Assembly: GCF_011064285.1 (NCBI RefSeq)
Contig: NZ_CP049331.1
Coordinates: forward strand, 2,356,001 to 2,420,000
Length of the DNA stretch: 64,000 nt
Direction of reading: 5' to 3'
From: Vibrio ziniensis
GTDB taxonomy: Bacteria; Pseudomonadota; Gammaproteobacteria; Enterobacterales; Vibrionaceae
Part shown: positions 55,422 to 64,000 of the stretch, in pieces
Numbering within the stretch: the first letter of the stretch is position 1
Layout of the letters: each line of letters starts with the position of its first letter
The notes under the pieces: generated by a model
What the model was told of the DNA's origin: nothing
Database searches by the model: none
Seen by the model: the letters and a program-made list of their open reading frames with translations, nothing else
Position numbers and translations under genes: made by a program

Positions 55422-56104
55422 ACCCATCCAGTAATCCATTAACTATGCTGGTGGATATTTTCCGTTCACCGCAAGACTGCTTCGCTGCGCTATATGAAAG
55501 AAGTGCATGGGGATGGCAGCCATTTATTGTTTTGATGATCACGCCATTTCTGTTCTGGGGTGCGTATTTCGCAAACGTCGATTTTGAATGGCTTAAAGCG
55601 GGTTTGTCTGAACAGATGGCAGTAACTAATCCAGAGCTATTAAGACTGCTTGAAGCTGATACTCTGCTTGCCAGTGAGATCATCAGTGATGTTATGGGGC
55701 GAACCCTAACCATCATTCTTTTAGCATTGTGGTTTAACCTTGCAACTCGTCAAGGCAACACAAAATTAGGCTTTTGGAAATGGTTTGCAGCGAGCTCTGC
55801 CATCATTTTTCCTGCAGTAATCGGCGATTTAGCCAGTTATGCTAGTCTGCTATTAAAACACGGGCAAGTCATGAGCTATGCTGCGGATCTCAATAGCGTC
55901 AATGGCTTAATCAAGCTACCATTGACAAATTCTTGGTCGCAATTTGCCAGCTCATTCCCACTACTATTACCTTGGTATATTTTCCTTGGTTACGCCGCCG
56001 TCGTTACTTGGACCCAGATTGAACGCGCACAAGCATTAGTGATTGCTACGCTGCCTTGGGTTGCTTACTACGGCATATGGGCCATCAGTATTGCAATAGG
56101 CTAA
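55418..56104 (+). CDS. Yip1-family membrane protein
   Basis: A 228-residue inner-membrane protein with about five hydrophobic segments (for example [88 protein letters not shown]). The N-terminal [18 protein letters not shown] motif is typical of the bacterial Yip1 domain. It is translationally coupled to mltD by an ATGA overlap, hinting at a linked envelope role, but the function is unknown. Its 3' end overlaps the convergent yafD-like gene by 20 bases. Confidence 0.82.
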   Translation: MNPSSNPLTMLVDIFRSPQDCFAALYERSAWGWQPFIVLMITPFLFWGAYFANVDFEWLKAGLSEQMAVTNPELLRLLEADTLLASEIISDVMGRTLTIILLALWFNLATRQGNTKLGFWKWFAASSAIIFPAVIGDLASYASLLLKHGQVMSYAADLNSVNGLIKLPLTNSWSQFASSFPLLLPWYIFLGYAAVVTWTQIERAQALVIATLPWVAYYGIWAISIAIG

Positions 56105-56939
56105 AGCTGAGTAGCAATGGATTATGATCAGAAGCGTCCGATATGGGCGCTTTTGCACTTTTCAGATCCAGCCCACGATAAAAGACATGATCCAATGGCA
56201 AACCCGTAACAAAACGGACTCGGTTGTCTGGAGAAAATCTGGCCTCAGTCAGCCCCAAAGAAGTGAGAACTTGTTTCATCACTTTTACTCTCGCTTCACT
56301 CCAGCTATTAAAATCTCCTGCGACAATAATAGGACCTACATGTTTACTCAACTCGTTAGCCAGTACTTGCAGTTGAAGCTGGTACTCATTAGTACCATAA
56401 GTGAAGTTAACAGCATGCAAATTCACAACCGCCAGTACTTGTCCATTACTTAGAGGATATTGCGCATAGATACCTGATTTTGGCAGTCTCAACCAAGGCT
56501 CCATCTCCGTGTAACCACAAGCTAAGTTTGGTGTGCTTCTGGCAAGATTGATAACACCGGCAGATTCGCCCATCACTTTAAATGCGTTAACCTGATTACC
56601 TTCCCAACCTTGCTTAAAAATCCATGTTTTGAAGTCCGTATTCAGACTGGCTTCTTGCATCAATAACAACTGAGCATCTTTACTTAGACGTGTAAGTTCT
56701 GAGTTCCAAGTACTCCTGTTTTGTTTGTAGATATTCCAGACTAATAGTCCAAGTTGTCCCTGTTTATCCAGAGGAGCCGCCTCACTATCTTGAAAACAGA
56801 CCAAAGGTTCACTATCACCATTTTCGTTCAACGTGACCAATTGAGGATGTTCAGGAATATTAAAGACTAGCTTGTAGCCTGAGAAAACTGTTGCTAAAAA
56901 ACCAAGCAGGATAATAACGAGTAAATAACGCTTTTTCAT
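56085..56939 (-). CDS. Endonuclease/exonuclease/phosphatase-family protein, YafD-like
   Basis: A 284-residue protein with an N-terminal membrane anchor ([20 protein letters not shown]) and an EEP-fold domain: [15 protein letters not shown] near residue 62, LLMQEASLN near residue 90 with a catalytic Glu, [20 protein letters not shown] near residue 195 and [15 protein letters not shown] near the end with the catalytic Asp-His. It matches E. coli YafD in order and neighbourhood. The substrate is unknown; its 3' end overlaps the Yip1 gene. Confidence 0.85.
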   Translation of the reverse strand: MKKRYLLVIILLGFLATVFSGYKLVFNIPEHPQLVTLNENGDSEPLVCFQDSEAAPLDKQGQLGLLVWNIYKQNRSTWNSELTRLSKDAQLLLMQEASLNTDFKTWIFKQGWEGNQVNAFKVMGESAGVINLARSTPNLACGYTEMEPWLRLPKSGIYAQYPLSNGQVLAVVNLHAVNFTYGTNEYQLQLQVLANELSKHVGPIIVAGDFNSWSEARVKVMKQVLTSLGLTEARFSPDNRVRFVTGLPLDHVFYRGLDLKSAKAPISDASDHNPLLLSFSLLQY

Positions 56940-56985
56940 AACCTAAGTACGCGAGGAGTAATGAGCAGAATGAACTCTGATGGAT

Positions 56986-57010
56986 ATAAAAAAAGGAGCA
57001 ATAGCTCCTC
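56986..57010 (-). terminator. Terminator of glnB
   Basis: On the minus strand a 6-pair stem AGGAGC/GCTCCT (57009-57004 with 56999-56994) with a 4-base loop and a run of seven T, 16 bases after the glnB stop. Confidence 0.85.
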
Positions 57011-57025
57011 TTCTTCTTAAACAAC

Positions 57026-57373
<348 letters not shown>

Positions 57374-57445
57374 TTAAACTTGTATCAATGCCCGGTATTA
57401 TCCGCTAGCCCTTGAAAACAATCAAATAATTAAGTCGTTTTACAC

Positions 57446-57757
57446 TTATTTCAAGCTTGAATAGTAAGCGGCTAAGTTAGCAATATCCGCATCATTCAAC
57501 AAAGAAGCTTGAGCTTGCATTACAGGTGCTAAGCCACCAGTGCGCTGACCCGCTTTATAAGCTTTGATAGAAGAAACAATGTATTGCTCGCTTTGACCTT
57601 TAAGGTTTGGATATCCCGGAATAACCGCAATACCGTCTGCACCATGGCAAGCTGCACATATTGCTGATTTTGCTTTACCAGCCGCTGCATCTCCAGCAAC
57701 CGCGTTGCCTGCAATAAGACCAAGACCGAGAACTACACTCACTGCTAATTTATTCAT
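57446..57757 (-). CDS. Periplasmic monohaem cytochrome c
   Basis: A 103-residue protein with a Sec signal peptide (cleaved after AVA, residue 21) and one haem-binding CAACH motif at residues 34-38; the sixth ligand is probably the Met in [19 protein letters not shown]. The mature size of about 82 residues fits class I cytochromes such as one domain of cytochrome c4 or c5-like proteins. It likely shuttles electrons to a terminal oxidase. Monocistronic, between tilS and glnB. Confidence 0.9.
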   Translation of the reverse strand: MNKLAVSVVLGLGLIAGNAVAGDAAAGKAKSAICAACHGADGIAVIPGYPNLKGQSEQYIVSSIKAYKAGQRTGGLAPVMQAQASLLNDADIANLAAYYSSLK

Positions 57758-57804
57758 TACTCTTCCTTATGTGATTGAATTTTCTTTTTATATCACTGCT
57801 AAAA

Positions 57805-59130
57805 CTAGGGGCAATTTTGGCATGAAAGCGAGCTCTTGTCCCAGACCAGCATACAATCTTGCCCACTAAAATCACGATCAACAAACAAATTTGCTACTGC
57901 AACCACTTTATCCTGATACATGAGTATAGGTATTCGACGTCTTAACCAACTTGGTACGCCATACTCTTGGAAGAGTTTTTTCAATTTTCTAGAACCCGCT
58001 CGTCCTACAGGACAAGCACTTAACCCTTCTGGATTAAAGCTTACCCACAAATCGTCTAAACGCTCTGGCAGGCCAATCCCCCCCTGCTGTGTAACGATAC
58101 TTAAAGTGCCTAATTCATCTGGCAACAGCAACTTTTGTTCAACAACAATAGAACTCTTCCAAGCAGAAATATCTCGGTACTCGTCCACACAATATAGTCG
58201 ATTATCAAAGCGGCGGATTTCACGATCACCGAGTTTTAGTTTTGGATTTGCATCAACAGTGGAGGAAGCCACTTCCAGCCAAATCATCTCGGTATGTTTA
58301 CGACTAGGCATTGTCATTTTATGTGTCGTTAACCATTGACGAATAATTTGCCTGCGCACACCATCACTCTTCTCATCCAATACGTCAATTTTTAAGCTGC
58401 CATCAGAATAGAGAGTATGTTTTAGCTCCTCTCGTAACAGTTCTTCTAACAAAGCTTGTTGTTCAGCACACAACTCAGCACTGCGTTGCACTGCTTGATG
58501 AATTGATGGCCAACGGTCACTAAGAATAGGTGTGATTTGATGGCGAATGAAATTGCGCTCATAACGAACATCCTCATTACTTTCGTCAGTTACCCAAGAC
58601 AGTTGATTACTCTCAGCAAAATCTTCGATATCGGCTCGTTTGACGGTTAACAGTGGCCTTAACAATATTCCGTTTGAAAATGGCGCTGAAAGAGCCATAG
58701 AGGATAAACCTTTCGGACCGCTACCTCGTTTAAGAGCAAGTAGAAAAGTTTCAATTTGGTCATCAGCATGCTGCCCCAATAGCAGCACATCATTGTCTTT
58801 TATATGCTTAGCTAACACTGCATAACGAGCATCGCGGGCTAGCTTTTCTATGCTCTCACCACTTTTAATGTCCAAATGCACGTGCTCGACACTCAGTGGT
58901 ACAAAGGACTCATCACACCATGTTTGGCAACACATTGCCCAATGGTCTGCGTTTTTACTCAATCCGTGGTGGACATGTACGGCACAAACTGAAACTCCGA
59001 ATTCATCCCGATAACGCGCCAGTAGTTCGAGCATGACACGGGAATCTGCGCCTCCACTCAATGCAAGAACAAAGCATCGAGATGAGTATGGATGTAGCTG
59101 TTGGCAAAAATGTGGGTACAGTTCCGTCAT
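57805..59130 (-). CDS. tilS: tRNA(Ile)-lysidine synthetase
   Basis: Modifies C34 of the CAU-anticodon tRNA-Ile to lysidine, so that it reads AUA and not AUG. The 441-residue product has the PP-loop signature [16 protein letters not shown] near residue 22, the segment [20 protein letters not shown] near residue 115, a TilS substrate-binding domain and a C-terminal domain ending with a [18 protein letters not shown] motif. I chose the ATG at 59130 (59136 also possible); the frame extends to 59250 but that region is the accA terminator. It follows accA. Confidence 0.93.
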   Translation of the reverse strand: MTELYPHFCQQLHPYSSRCFVLALSGGADSRVMLELLARYRDEFGVSVCAVHVHHGLSKNADHWAMCCQTWCDESFVPLSVEHVHLDIKSGESIEKLARDARYAVLAKHIKDNDVLLLGQHADDQIETFLLALKRGSGPKGLSSMALSAPFSNGILLRPLLTVKRADIEDFAESNQLSWVTDESNEDVRYERNFIRHQITPILSDRWPSIHQAVQRSAELCAEQQALLEELLREELKHTLYSDGSLKIDVLDEKSDGVRRQIIRQWLTTHKMTMPSRKHTEMIWLEVASSTVDANPKLKLGDREIRRFDNRLYCVDEYRDISAWKSSIVVEQKLLLPDELGTLSIVTQQGGIGLPERLDDLWVSFNPEGLSACPVGRAGSRKLKKLFQEYGVPSWLRRRIPILMYQDKVVAVANLFVDRDFSGQDCMLVWDKSSLSCQNCP

Positions 59131-59202
59131 AGTCATGCGATCAAAATAGTGGAGAGAACAATATGAATCTTGGCATAAGTGTAAGTCTACCGTTAAGACA
59201 GG

Positions 59203-59236
59203 AAAACAAAAAGGGTTGGAATGAATCCAACCCTTT
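59203..59236 (-). terminator. Terminator of accA
   Basis: On the minus strand a perfect 11-pair stem AAAGGGTTGGA/TCCAACCCTTT (59236-59226 with 59220-59210) with a 5-base loop and a T-rich tail. Confidence 0.9.
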
Positions 59237-59272
59237 ATTAAATCTACCAAGGTTTTGTTATCTGAGTAACGA

Positions 59273-60232
59273 TTAGCAGTAACCGTAGCTTAGTAAACGT
59301 TGATAACGGCGCTCTAATAGAGAGTCTTTATCCAGAGTATCAAGATCCGCTAACTGACGAAGTAGTGTAGCTTTCATGTTCACTGCCATTGCTTCGTGAT
59401 TGCGATGCGCACCGCCGAGAGGTTCTTCAATAATTTCATCAATAAGATCAAGCTCTTTCAGACGAGGAGCAACAAGCCCCATAGCTTCTGCCGCTTGAGG
59501 TGCTTTATCTGAATCACGCCATAGGATGGATGCACAACCTTCAGGAGAAATAACAGAGTAAGTAGAATATTGCAGCATGTTCACGTAGTCACCCACACCG
59601 ATAGCCAGTGCGCCACCAGAACCGCCCTCACCGACAACGTTACAGATGACAGGTACTTTCAAACCCGACATGACTTTGAGGTTTTTAGCGATAGCTTCAG
59701 ACTGTCCACGCTCTTCTGCACCAACACCAGGGTATGCGCCAGCTGTATCGATGAACGTAATGATTGGCATATTGAAGCGTTCTGCCATTTCCATTAGACG
59801 TAGCGCTTTACGGTAGCCTTCTGGTTTTGGCATGCCGAAGTTGCGTTTCACTTTCTCACGAGTCTCACGACCTTTCTGATGACCAATAATCATCACAGGG
59901 CGACCTTCTAAACGAGCGATACCGCCAACGATAGCTTTATCGTCCGCGTATGCACGGTCGCCAGCTAGCTCATCAAACTCAGTGAAAACATGCTCAATAT
60001 AATCAAGCGTATAAGGACGCTTTGGATGACGTGCTAATTGCGCTACTTGCCATGCACCTAAATCGCCAAAAATTTTCTTTTTTAGCTCTAAGCTTTTCTT
60101 TTCTAGTTGTGCAATTTCTTTGTCGAGGTCAACTGAGTCGTTACCACCGTGACGAGATACGTCACGCAGTGCCTGAATTTTAGCTTCAAGTTCGGCAATT
60201 GGTTTTTCAAAATCTAGAAAATTTAGGCTCAT
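59273..60232 (-). CDS. accA: Acetyl-CoA carboxylase carboxyltransferase subunit alpha
   Basis: Half of the carboxyltransferase that forms malonyl-CoA for fatty-acid synthesis. The 319 residues match the family throughout: [20 protein letters not shown] at the start, [20 protein letters not shown] near residue 82, [20 protein letters not shown] near residue 150 and [20 protein letters not shown] near residue 193. The ATG follows AAGGATAGGT. It lies 47 bases after dnaE, a conserved neighbour. Confidence 0.97.
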   Translation of the reverse strand: MSLNFLDFEKPIAELEAKIQALRDVSRHGGNDSVDLDKEIAQLEKKSLELKKKIFGDLGAWQVAQLARHPKRPYTLDYIEHVFTEFDELAGDRAYADDKAIVGGIARLEGRPVMIIGHQKGRETREKVKRNFGMPKPEGYRKALRLMEMAERFNMPIITFIDTAGAYPGVGAEERGQSEAIAKNLKVMSGLKVPVICNVVGEGGSGGALAIGVGDYVNMLQYSTYSVISPEGCASILWRDSDKAPQAAEAMGLVAPRLKELDLIDEIIEEPLGGAHRNHEAMAVNMKATLLRQLADLDTLDKDSLLERRYQRLLSYGYC

Positions 60233-60279
60233 CTACCTATCCTTTTTTACTCAGCTCGCCTTTAGGGCTCCGCTGAATT

Positions 60280-63200
60280 TTAGTTAAATTCAAGTTCTAC
60301 CTGGTCACTGCCAAGTAGCTGTTGCAATTCGTCTAACAATGTATCGCTAGGTGTGACACGCCATTCAGTACCAAGAACTAGACGCGCTCGCGCATCAGGG
60401 CGTTGGTAGTATACATTGACAGGAACCGTTCCTGCTCGGTGAGGCGTCAGTATTTCACTAAAACGCTCAAAAAACTGCTCATCAATTTGAGATTGTTCTA
60501 TCGATATTGATAAGCCACGGGCATATTTTTCACGTGCGCTGCCCATGTCCATGACTTCGCGCGCCGACATTTTAAGGCCACCATTGAAGTCATCAAAGCT
60601 GACCTGTCCAGAAATGACCAAAATTTTATCTTTTTCTAGCAATTCTGCATACCGTTCAAGAGCATCGGAGAATAACATCACCTCCATGCGACCGGAACGA
60701 TCATCTAAAGTCATCAGACCAATTCGAGTGCCGCGTTTGGTCGTCATAACTCGAGCCGCAATCACTAAACCTGCTACTGTAATCGATTGGTCACGGCGTG
60801 TTGGTGTTGCCTCATTTAACCGACAGCTTGTATATCGATTAAGTTCCTTCAAATAGGCGTTAATTGGGTGCCCCGTCAAATAAAGCCCCAAAGTTTCACG
60901 CTCACCTTCTAGCCAAACTTTTTCTGGCCATTCAGGTACTTGAGTATATTTTTGTTCAACTTCTTCGGGTGCATCTGTCAGAACACCAAACATGTCCGCC
61001 TGCCCAAATGCTTCAGCCTGATGGTGTTGACTCGCTGATTTCACAGCGTCATTAAGCGATGCCATCATAGCAGCACGGTGTGGGCCTAATCTGTCCAGAG
61101 CCCCCGCCAGAATCAGTTTTTCGATTACACGTTTATTGACTTTTTTCAAATCAATACGCGCACAGAAATCAAACAGGTCTTTAAAGTAACCACCTTTATC
61201 ACGCGCTTCTTGTATCGCTTCAATAGGACCTTCACCCACACCTTTAATCGCGCCAATACCATACACGATGGCACCTGTTTCATCGACATTAAAGCGATAT
61301 AAGCCGGAATTGATGTCTGGTGGAAGCACTTTGAGCCCCATGCGCATACATTCATCGACCAAGCCAACCACTTTCTCAGTGTTATCCATATCGGCGGTCA
61401 TTACCGCTGCCATGAACTCAGCTGGGAAGTGCGTTTTTAACCACAGTGTTTGATACGATACTAAAGCATAGGCTGCAGAGTGCGATTTGTTAAAGCCATA
61501 TCCAGCGAATTTCTCTACAAGATCGAAGATTTTCATCGACAATTCGCCATCAACGCCGTTTTTGATCGCTCCCTCTTCAAATACTGCACGTTGCTTTGCC
61601 ATTTCTTCTGGTTTTTTCTTACCCATAGCACGACGCAACATATCTGCGCCGCCCAGAGTATAGCCAGCTAAGATCTGGGCAATCTGCATTACCTGTTCTT
61701 GGTAAAGGATAATGCCGTAGGTCGGCTCTAACGTTTCTTTCAACGATTCATGTTGCCACGTTTCATCGGGATAAGAGATTGCTTCTCGGCCGTGTTTACG
61801 GTCGATAAAGTTATCCACCATGCCTGATTGCAGAGGTCCCGGACGGAATAGTGCCACCAATGCAATGATATCTTCGAAACAGTCAGGCTGAAGACGCTTA
61901 ATCAGATCTTTCATACCACGAGATTCAAGCTGGAATACCGCCGTGGTTTCTGAATTCTTCAGTGTAGTGAATGACTTCGGGTCGGCTAGATCAATCGACT
62001 CAATACGTACAGGAGCTTTACCTTCACGTTTTAAACGAGGGTTAATCAGCCCTAAAGCCCAATCAATAATAGTTAAGGTACGTAATCCCAAGAAGTCGAA
62101 CTTAACCAGACCAGCCGTTTCTACGTCATTCTTATCAAATTGGGTAACTGGAAAATGGCCTTCTGCATCAGCATAGATAGGCGCAAAGTCGGTAATAGTG
62201 GTTGGCGAAATTACCACACCACCAGCGTGCTTACCGGCATTTCGAGTACAACCTTCTAGAATTCGACATTTATCAATCAGCTCTTTTACTTCCTCATCAG
62301 AGTTATATAACTCCGGAAGTGCAGGCTCCGCTTTAAATGCCTTTTCCAGTGTCATGCCAGGATCTGGCGGAATAAGCTTAGAAATACGATCGACAAAGCC
62401 AAACGGGTGTCCCAGTACACGACCTACGTCACGAATAACCGCTTTGGCCGCCATAGTACCGAAAGTAATGATCTGTGATACTGCATCACGTCCGTACATT
62501 TCTGCCACGTGGTCAATAACTTGATCACGCTTATCCATACAGAAATCGACGTCGAAATCGGGCATTGACACACGTTCTGGGTTTAGGAATCGTTCGAATA
62601 GTAAGTCATATTCGAGCGGATCGAGATCGGTGATTTTCAGCGCATACGCCACTAATGAACCAGCACCTGAACCACGCCCTGGCCCCACAGGAATATTGTT
62701 ATCTTTAGACCACTGGATGAACTCCATTACGATCAAGAAGTAACCAGGGAATCCCATGTTGTTAATAACTTCAAGCTCAACTTGCAGACGTTCATCATAT
62801 TCAGGTCGACGCTCTGCGCGCACTTCTGGATCAGGAAATAAAAATTCTAAACGATCTTCCAAGCCTTCTTCTGATTTTTTAACCAGGTATTCCGTTTCAA
62901 GCATCCCTTCCGTCGGGAATGCAGGAAGGAAGTATTCACCTAAACGCACAGTCACGTTACAGCGCTTAGCAATCTCTACTGTGTTTTGCAGTGCTTCTGG
63001 GATATCAGCAAATAGCTCGCACATCTCTTCTTCTGAGCGTAAGTATTGCTGAGGGCTGTAAAGTTTAGGTCTACGAGGATCTTCTAATGTGAAACCATCG
63101 TGAATCGCTACGCGAATTTCATGTGCTTCAAAGAATTCTTCTGTGAGAAATACCACTTCGTTCGTGGCAACCACAGGAATGCCTTCTTTCTCAGCCACTT

Positions 63201-63759
63201 CTAACGCAAAGTGAAGGTAGCTTTCTTCATCAGCCCGACCAGTACGAGTAAGCTCAATGTAGAAATGATCAGCAAAATAGGTCTGATAAAACTCCACGCA
63301 CTTATCAACCAGCGGCTGATTACCTTTAAGCAGAGCTTTACCAATTTCGCCCTGCTTGCCGCCTGACAAAATGATCAAACCTTCGGCATGCTTGATTAAC
63401 CATTCCTTATCAAGCACAGGTTGATGCTGCACATGCCCACGCAGATATGCTTCTGAAATCAGCAAGGTCAGATTTTTATAACCAACATTGTTTTTCGCTA
63501 GGATAGTCAGTTTGGTTAACTCATCACCAAACTCTTCGGAGCGCATGGTGAAATCAGCACCGATGATAGGTTTCACACCGCAGTTATGCGCCGTGCCATA
63601 GAACTTAACTAAGCCACATAAGTTGGTAAAGTCGGTTAATGCCATCGCTGGCATGCCCATTTCAGCCACTTTTTTAACCAAAGGAGGCACTTTTGACAGG
63701 CCGTCAACCATGGAGAAATCACTGTGAATGCGTAAGTGGATAAACTTAGGGTCTGACAT
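60280..63759 (-). CDS. dnaE: DNA polymerase III alpha subunit
   Basis: Catalytic subunit of the replicative polymerase; binds DnaQ (also in this window) for proofreading. The 1159 residues have an N-terminal PHP domain ([20 protein letters not shown]), [14 protein letters not shown] near residue 362, the palm catalytic motif [14 protein letters not shown] near residue 401, the thumb and fingers with [17 protein letters not shown], a helix-hairpin-helix region and a C-terminal OB domain ([20 protein letters not shown]). The typical PHP His in HSDF is present. Full family length. It begins 76 bases after the rnhB stop. Confidence 0.97.
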   Translation of the reverse strand: MSDPKFIHLRIHSDFSMVDGLSKVPPLVKKVAEMGMPAMALTDFTNLCGLVKFYGTAHNCGVKPIIGADFTMRSEEFGDELTKLTILAKNNVGYKNLTLLISEAYLRGHVQHQPVLDKEWLIKHAEGLIILSGGKQGEIGKALLKGNQPLVDKCVEFYQTYFADHFYIELTRTGRADEESYLHFALEVAEKEGIPVVATNEVVFLTEEFFEAHEIRVAIHDGFTLEDPRRPKLYSPQQYLRSEEEMCELFADIPEALQNTVEIAKRCNVTVRLGEYFLPAFPTEGMLETEYLVKKSEEGLEDRLEFLFPDPEVRAERRPEYDERLQVELEVINNMGFPGYFLIVMEFIQWSKDNNIPVGPGRGSGAGSLVAYALKITDLDPLEYDLLFERFLNPERVSMPDFDVDFCMDKRDQVIDHVAEMYGRDAVSQIITFGTMAAKAVIRDVGRVLGHPFGFVDRISKLIPPDPGMTLEKAFKAEPALPELYNSDEEVKELIDKCRILEGCTRNAGKHAGGVVISPTTITDFAPIYADAEGHFPVTQFDKNDVETAGLVKFDFLGLRTLTIIDWALGLINPRLKREGKAPVRIESIDLADPKSFTTLKNSETTAVFQLESRGMKDLIKRLQPDCFEDIIALVALFRPGPLQSGMVDNFIDRKHGREAISYPDETWQHESLKETLEPTYGIILYQEQVMQIAQILAGYTLGGADMLRRAMGKKKPEEMAKQRAVFEEGAIKNGVDGELSMKIFDLVEKFAGYGFNKSHSAAYALVSYQTLWLKTHFPAEFMAAVMTADMDNTEKVVGLVDECMRMGLKVLPPDINSGLYRFNVDETGAIVYGIGAIKGVGEGPIEAIQEARDKGGYFKDLFDFCARIDLKKVNKRVIEKLILAGALDRLGPHRAAMMASLNDAVKSASQHHQAEAFGQADMFGVLTDAPEEVEQKYTQVPEWPEKVWLEGERETLGLYLTGHPINAYLKELNRYTSCRLNEATPTRRDQSITVAGLVIAARVMTTKRGTRIGLMTLDDRSGRMEVMLFSDALERYAELLEKDKILVISGQVSFDDFNGGLKMSAREVMDMGSAREKYARGLSISIEQSQIDEQFFERFSEILTPHRAGTVPVNVYYQRPDARARLVLGTEWRVTPSDTLLDELQQLLGSDQVELEFN

Positions 63760-63835
63760 TCAATTCTGTCCTAGATACTCGATATTCGCGGTTATTAATC
63801 AGTATTCTACGTGAATACAAAACGTATTGCAGGGC

Positions 63836-64000
63836 TTATTCCAGGCCTAAAGCACGTTTTACTGGTCCAAAACTTCTGCGATGTTGCTCAATCACACCAT
63901 TTTGTTCAATGGCTTCAAAATGTGCTTTGGTTGGATAGCCTTTATGTTTGGCAAAGCCGAACTGAGGATACTCTTTATCCAGCTCTTCCATCTCTTGGTC
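63836..64000 (-). CDS. rnhB: Ribonuclease HII (5' part outside window)
   Basis: Only the last 54 codons are present; the gene runs off the right edge. They read [20 protein letters not shown] then [20 protein letters not shown] and [11 protein letters not shown], the conserved C-terminal end of RNase HII with the GYPTKAH and HRRSFxPV motifs. RNase HII removes ribonucleotides embedded in DNA. Upstream of dnaE, as in the E. coli lpxB-rnhB-dnaE cluster. Confidence 0.94.
   Translation of the reverse strand, partial: DQEMEELDKEYPQFGFAKHKGYPTKAHFEAIEQNGVIEQHRRSFGPVKRALGLE

Overview
The window is a stretch of ordinary chromosome from a Vibrio species. Evidence: a sheathed-polar-flagellum locus with flgO, flgP, flgT and two unlinked-promoter flagellins, the gene orders prmC-prfA-hemA/lolB-ispE-prs, flgA-flgMN, dnaQ/rnhA/gloB/mltD and rnhB-dnaE-accA-tilS, a large Met/Leu/Gln tRNA array, and moderate (low-to-mid 40s) GC. 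No phage, insertion sequence, integron, CRISPR array or defence island was seen. Nearly every open stretch is explained by core genes, so I do not claim an undescribed system. The most interesting material is in the tRNA array, the promoter layout of the flagellar locus and a few small or orphan genes.

Layout. 1-8245: translation termination and tetrapyrrole genes (prmC partial, prfA, hemA, minus strand), then lolB-ispE-prs, a SPOR lipoprotein, and pth-ychF (plus strand). 8455-10747: one tRNA transcription unit with 16 intact tRNAs (3 Met-CAU, 8 Leu-UAG, 5 Gln-UUG) and at least two decayed tRNA-Gln remnants, bounded by a strong promoter and a terminator. 10941-31250: polar flagellar region 1. 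On the minus strand, reading with transcription: cheV-cheR; flgBCDE; flgFGHIJ; flgKL; flagellin (sigma-54-type promoter); flagellin (sigma-28-type promoter). On the plus strand: flgA and flgM-flgN; then flgO-flgP (minus) divergent from flgT (plus).

31307-42700: tRNA-Arg(CCU), a GNAT acetyltransferase, an Aer-like PAS chemoreceptor, an orphan protein with a possible AP2-like fold, gltX, copA with a CueR-type promoter, a TraB/GumN protein, tRNA-Pro(UGG), a 46-residue DUF3149 membrane protein downstream of an FNR-like site, smrA and rluF. 42703-49618: upp divergent from purM-purN with a PurR box, yafJ-like amidotransferase, gmhA, fadE with a FadR-like site.

49702-64000: a TIGR03503-type membrane protein, dnaQ/rnhA, a YafS-like methyltransferase, gloB, mltD, a Yip1 protein, a YafD-like phosphatase-fold protein, glnB, a cytochrome c, tilS, accA, dnaE and the 3' end of rnhB.

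How parts work together: the flagellar block encodes rod, hook, hook-filament junction, rings, filament, the anti-sigma factor FlgM and two chemotaxis proteins. Its promoters visible in the sequence fit the Vibrio hierarchy in which sigma-54 with FlrC drives hook-basal-body genes and sigma-28 drives late flagellin and flgMN. Most start-site choices below rest on Shine-Dalgarno spacing and family length; all motif and promoter calls are by eye.
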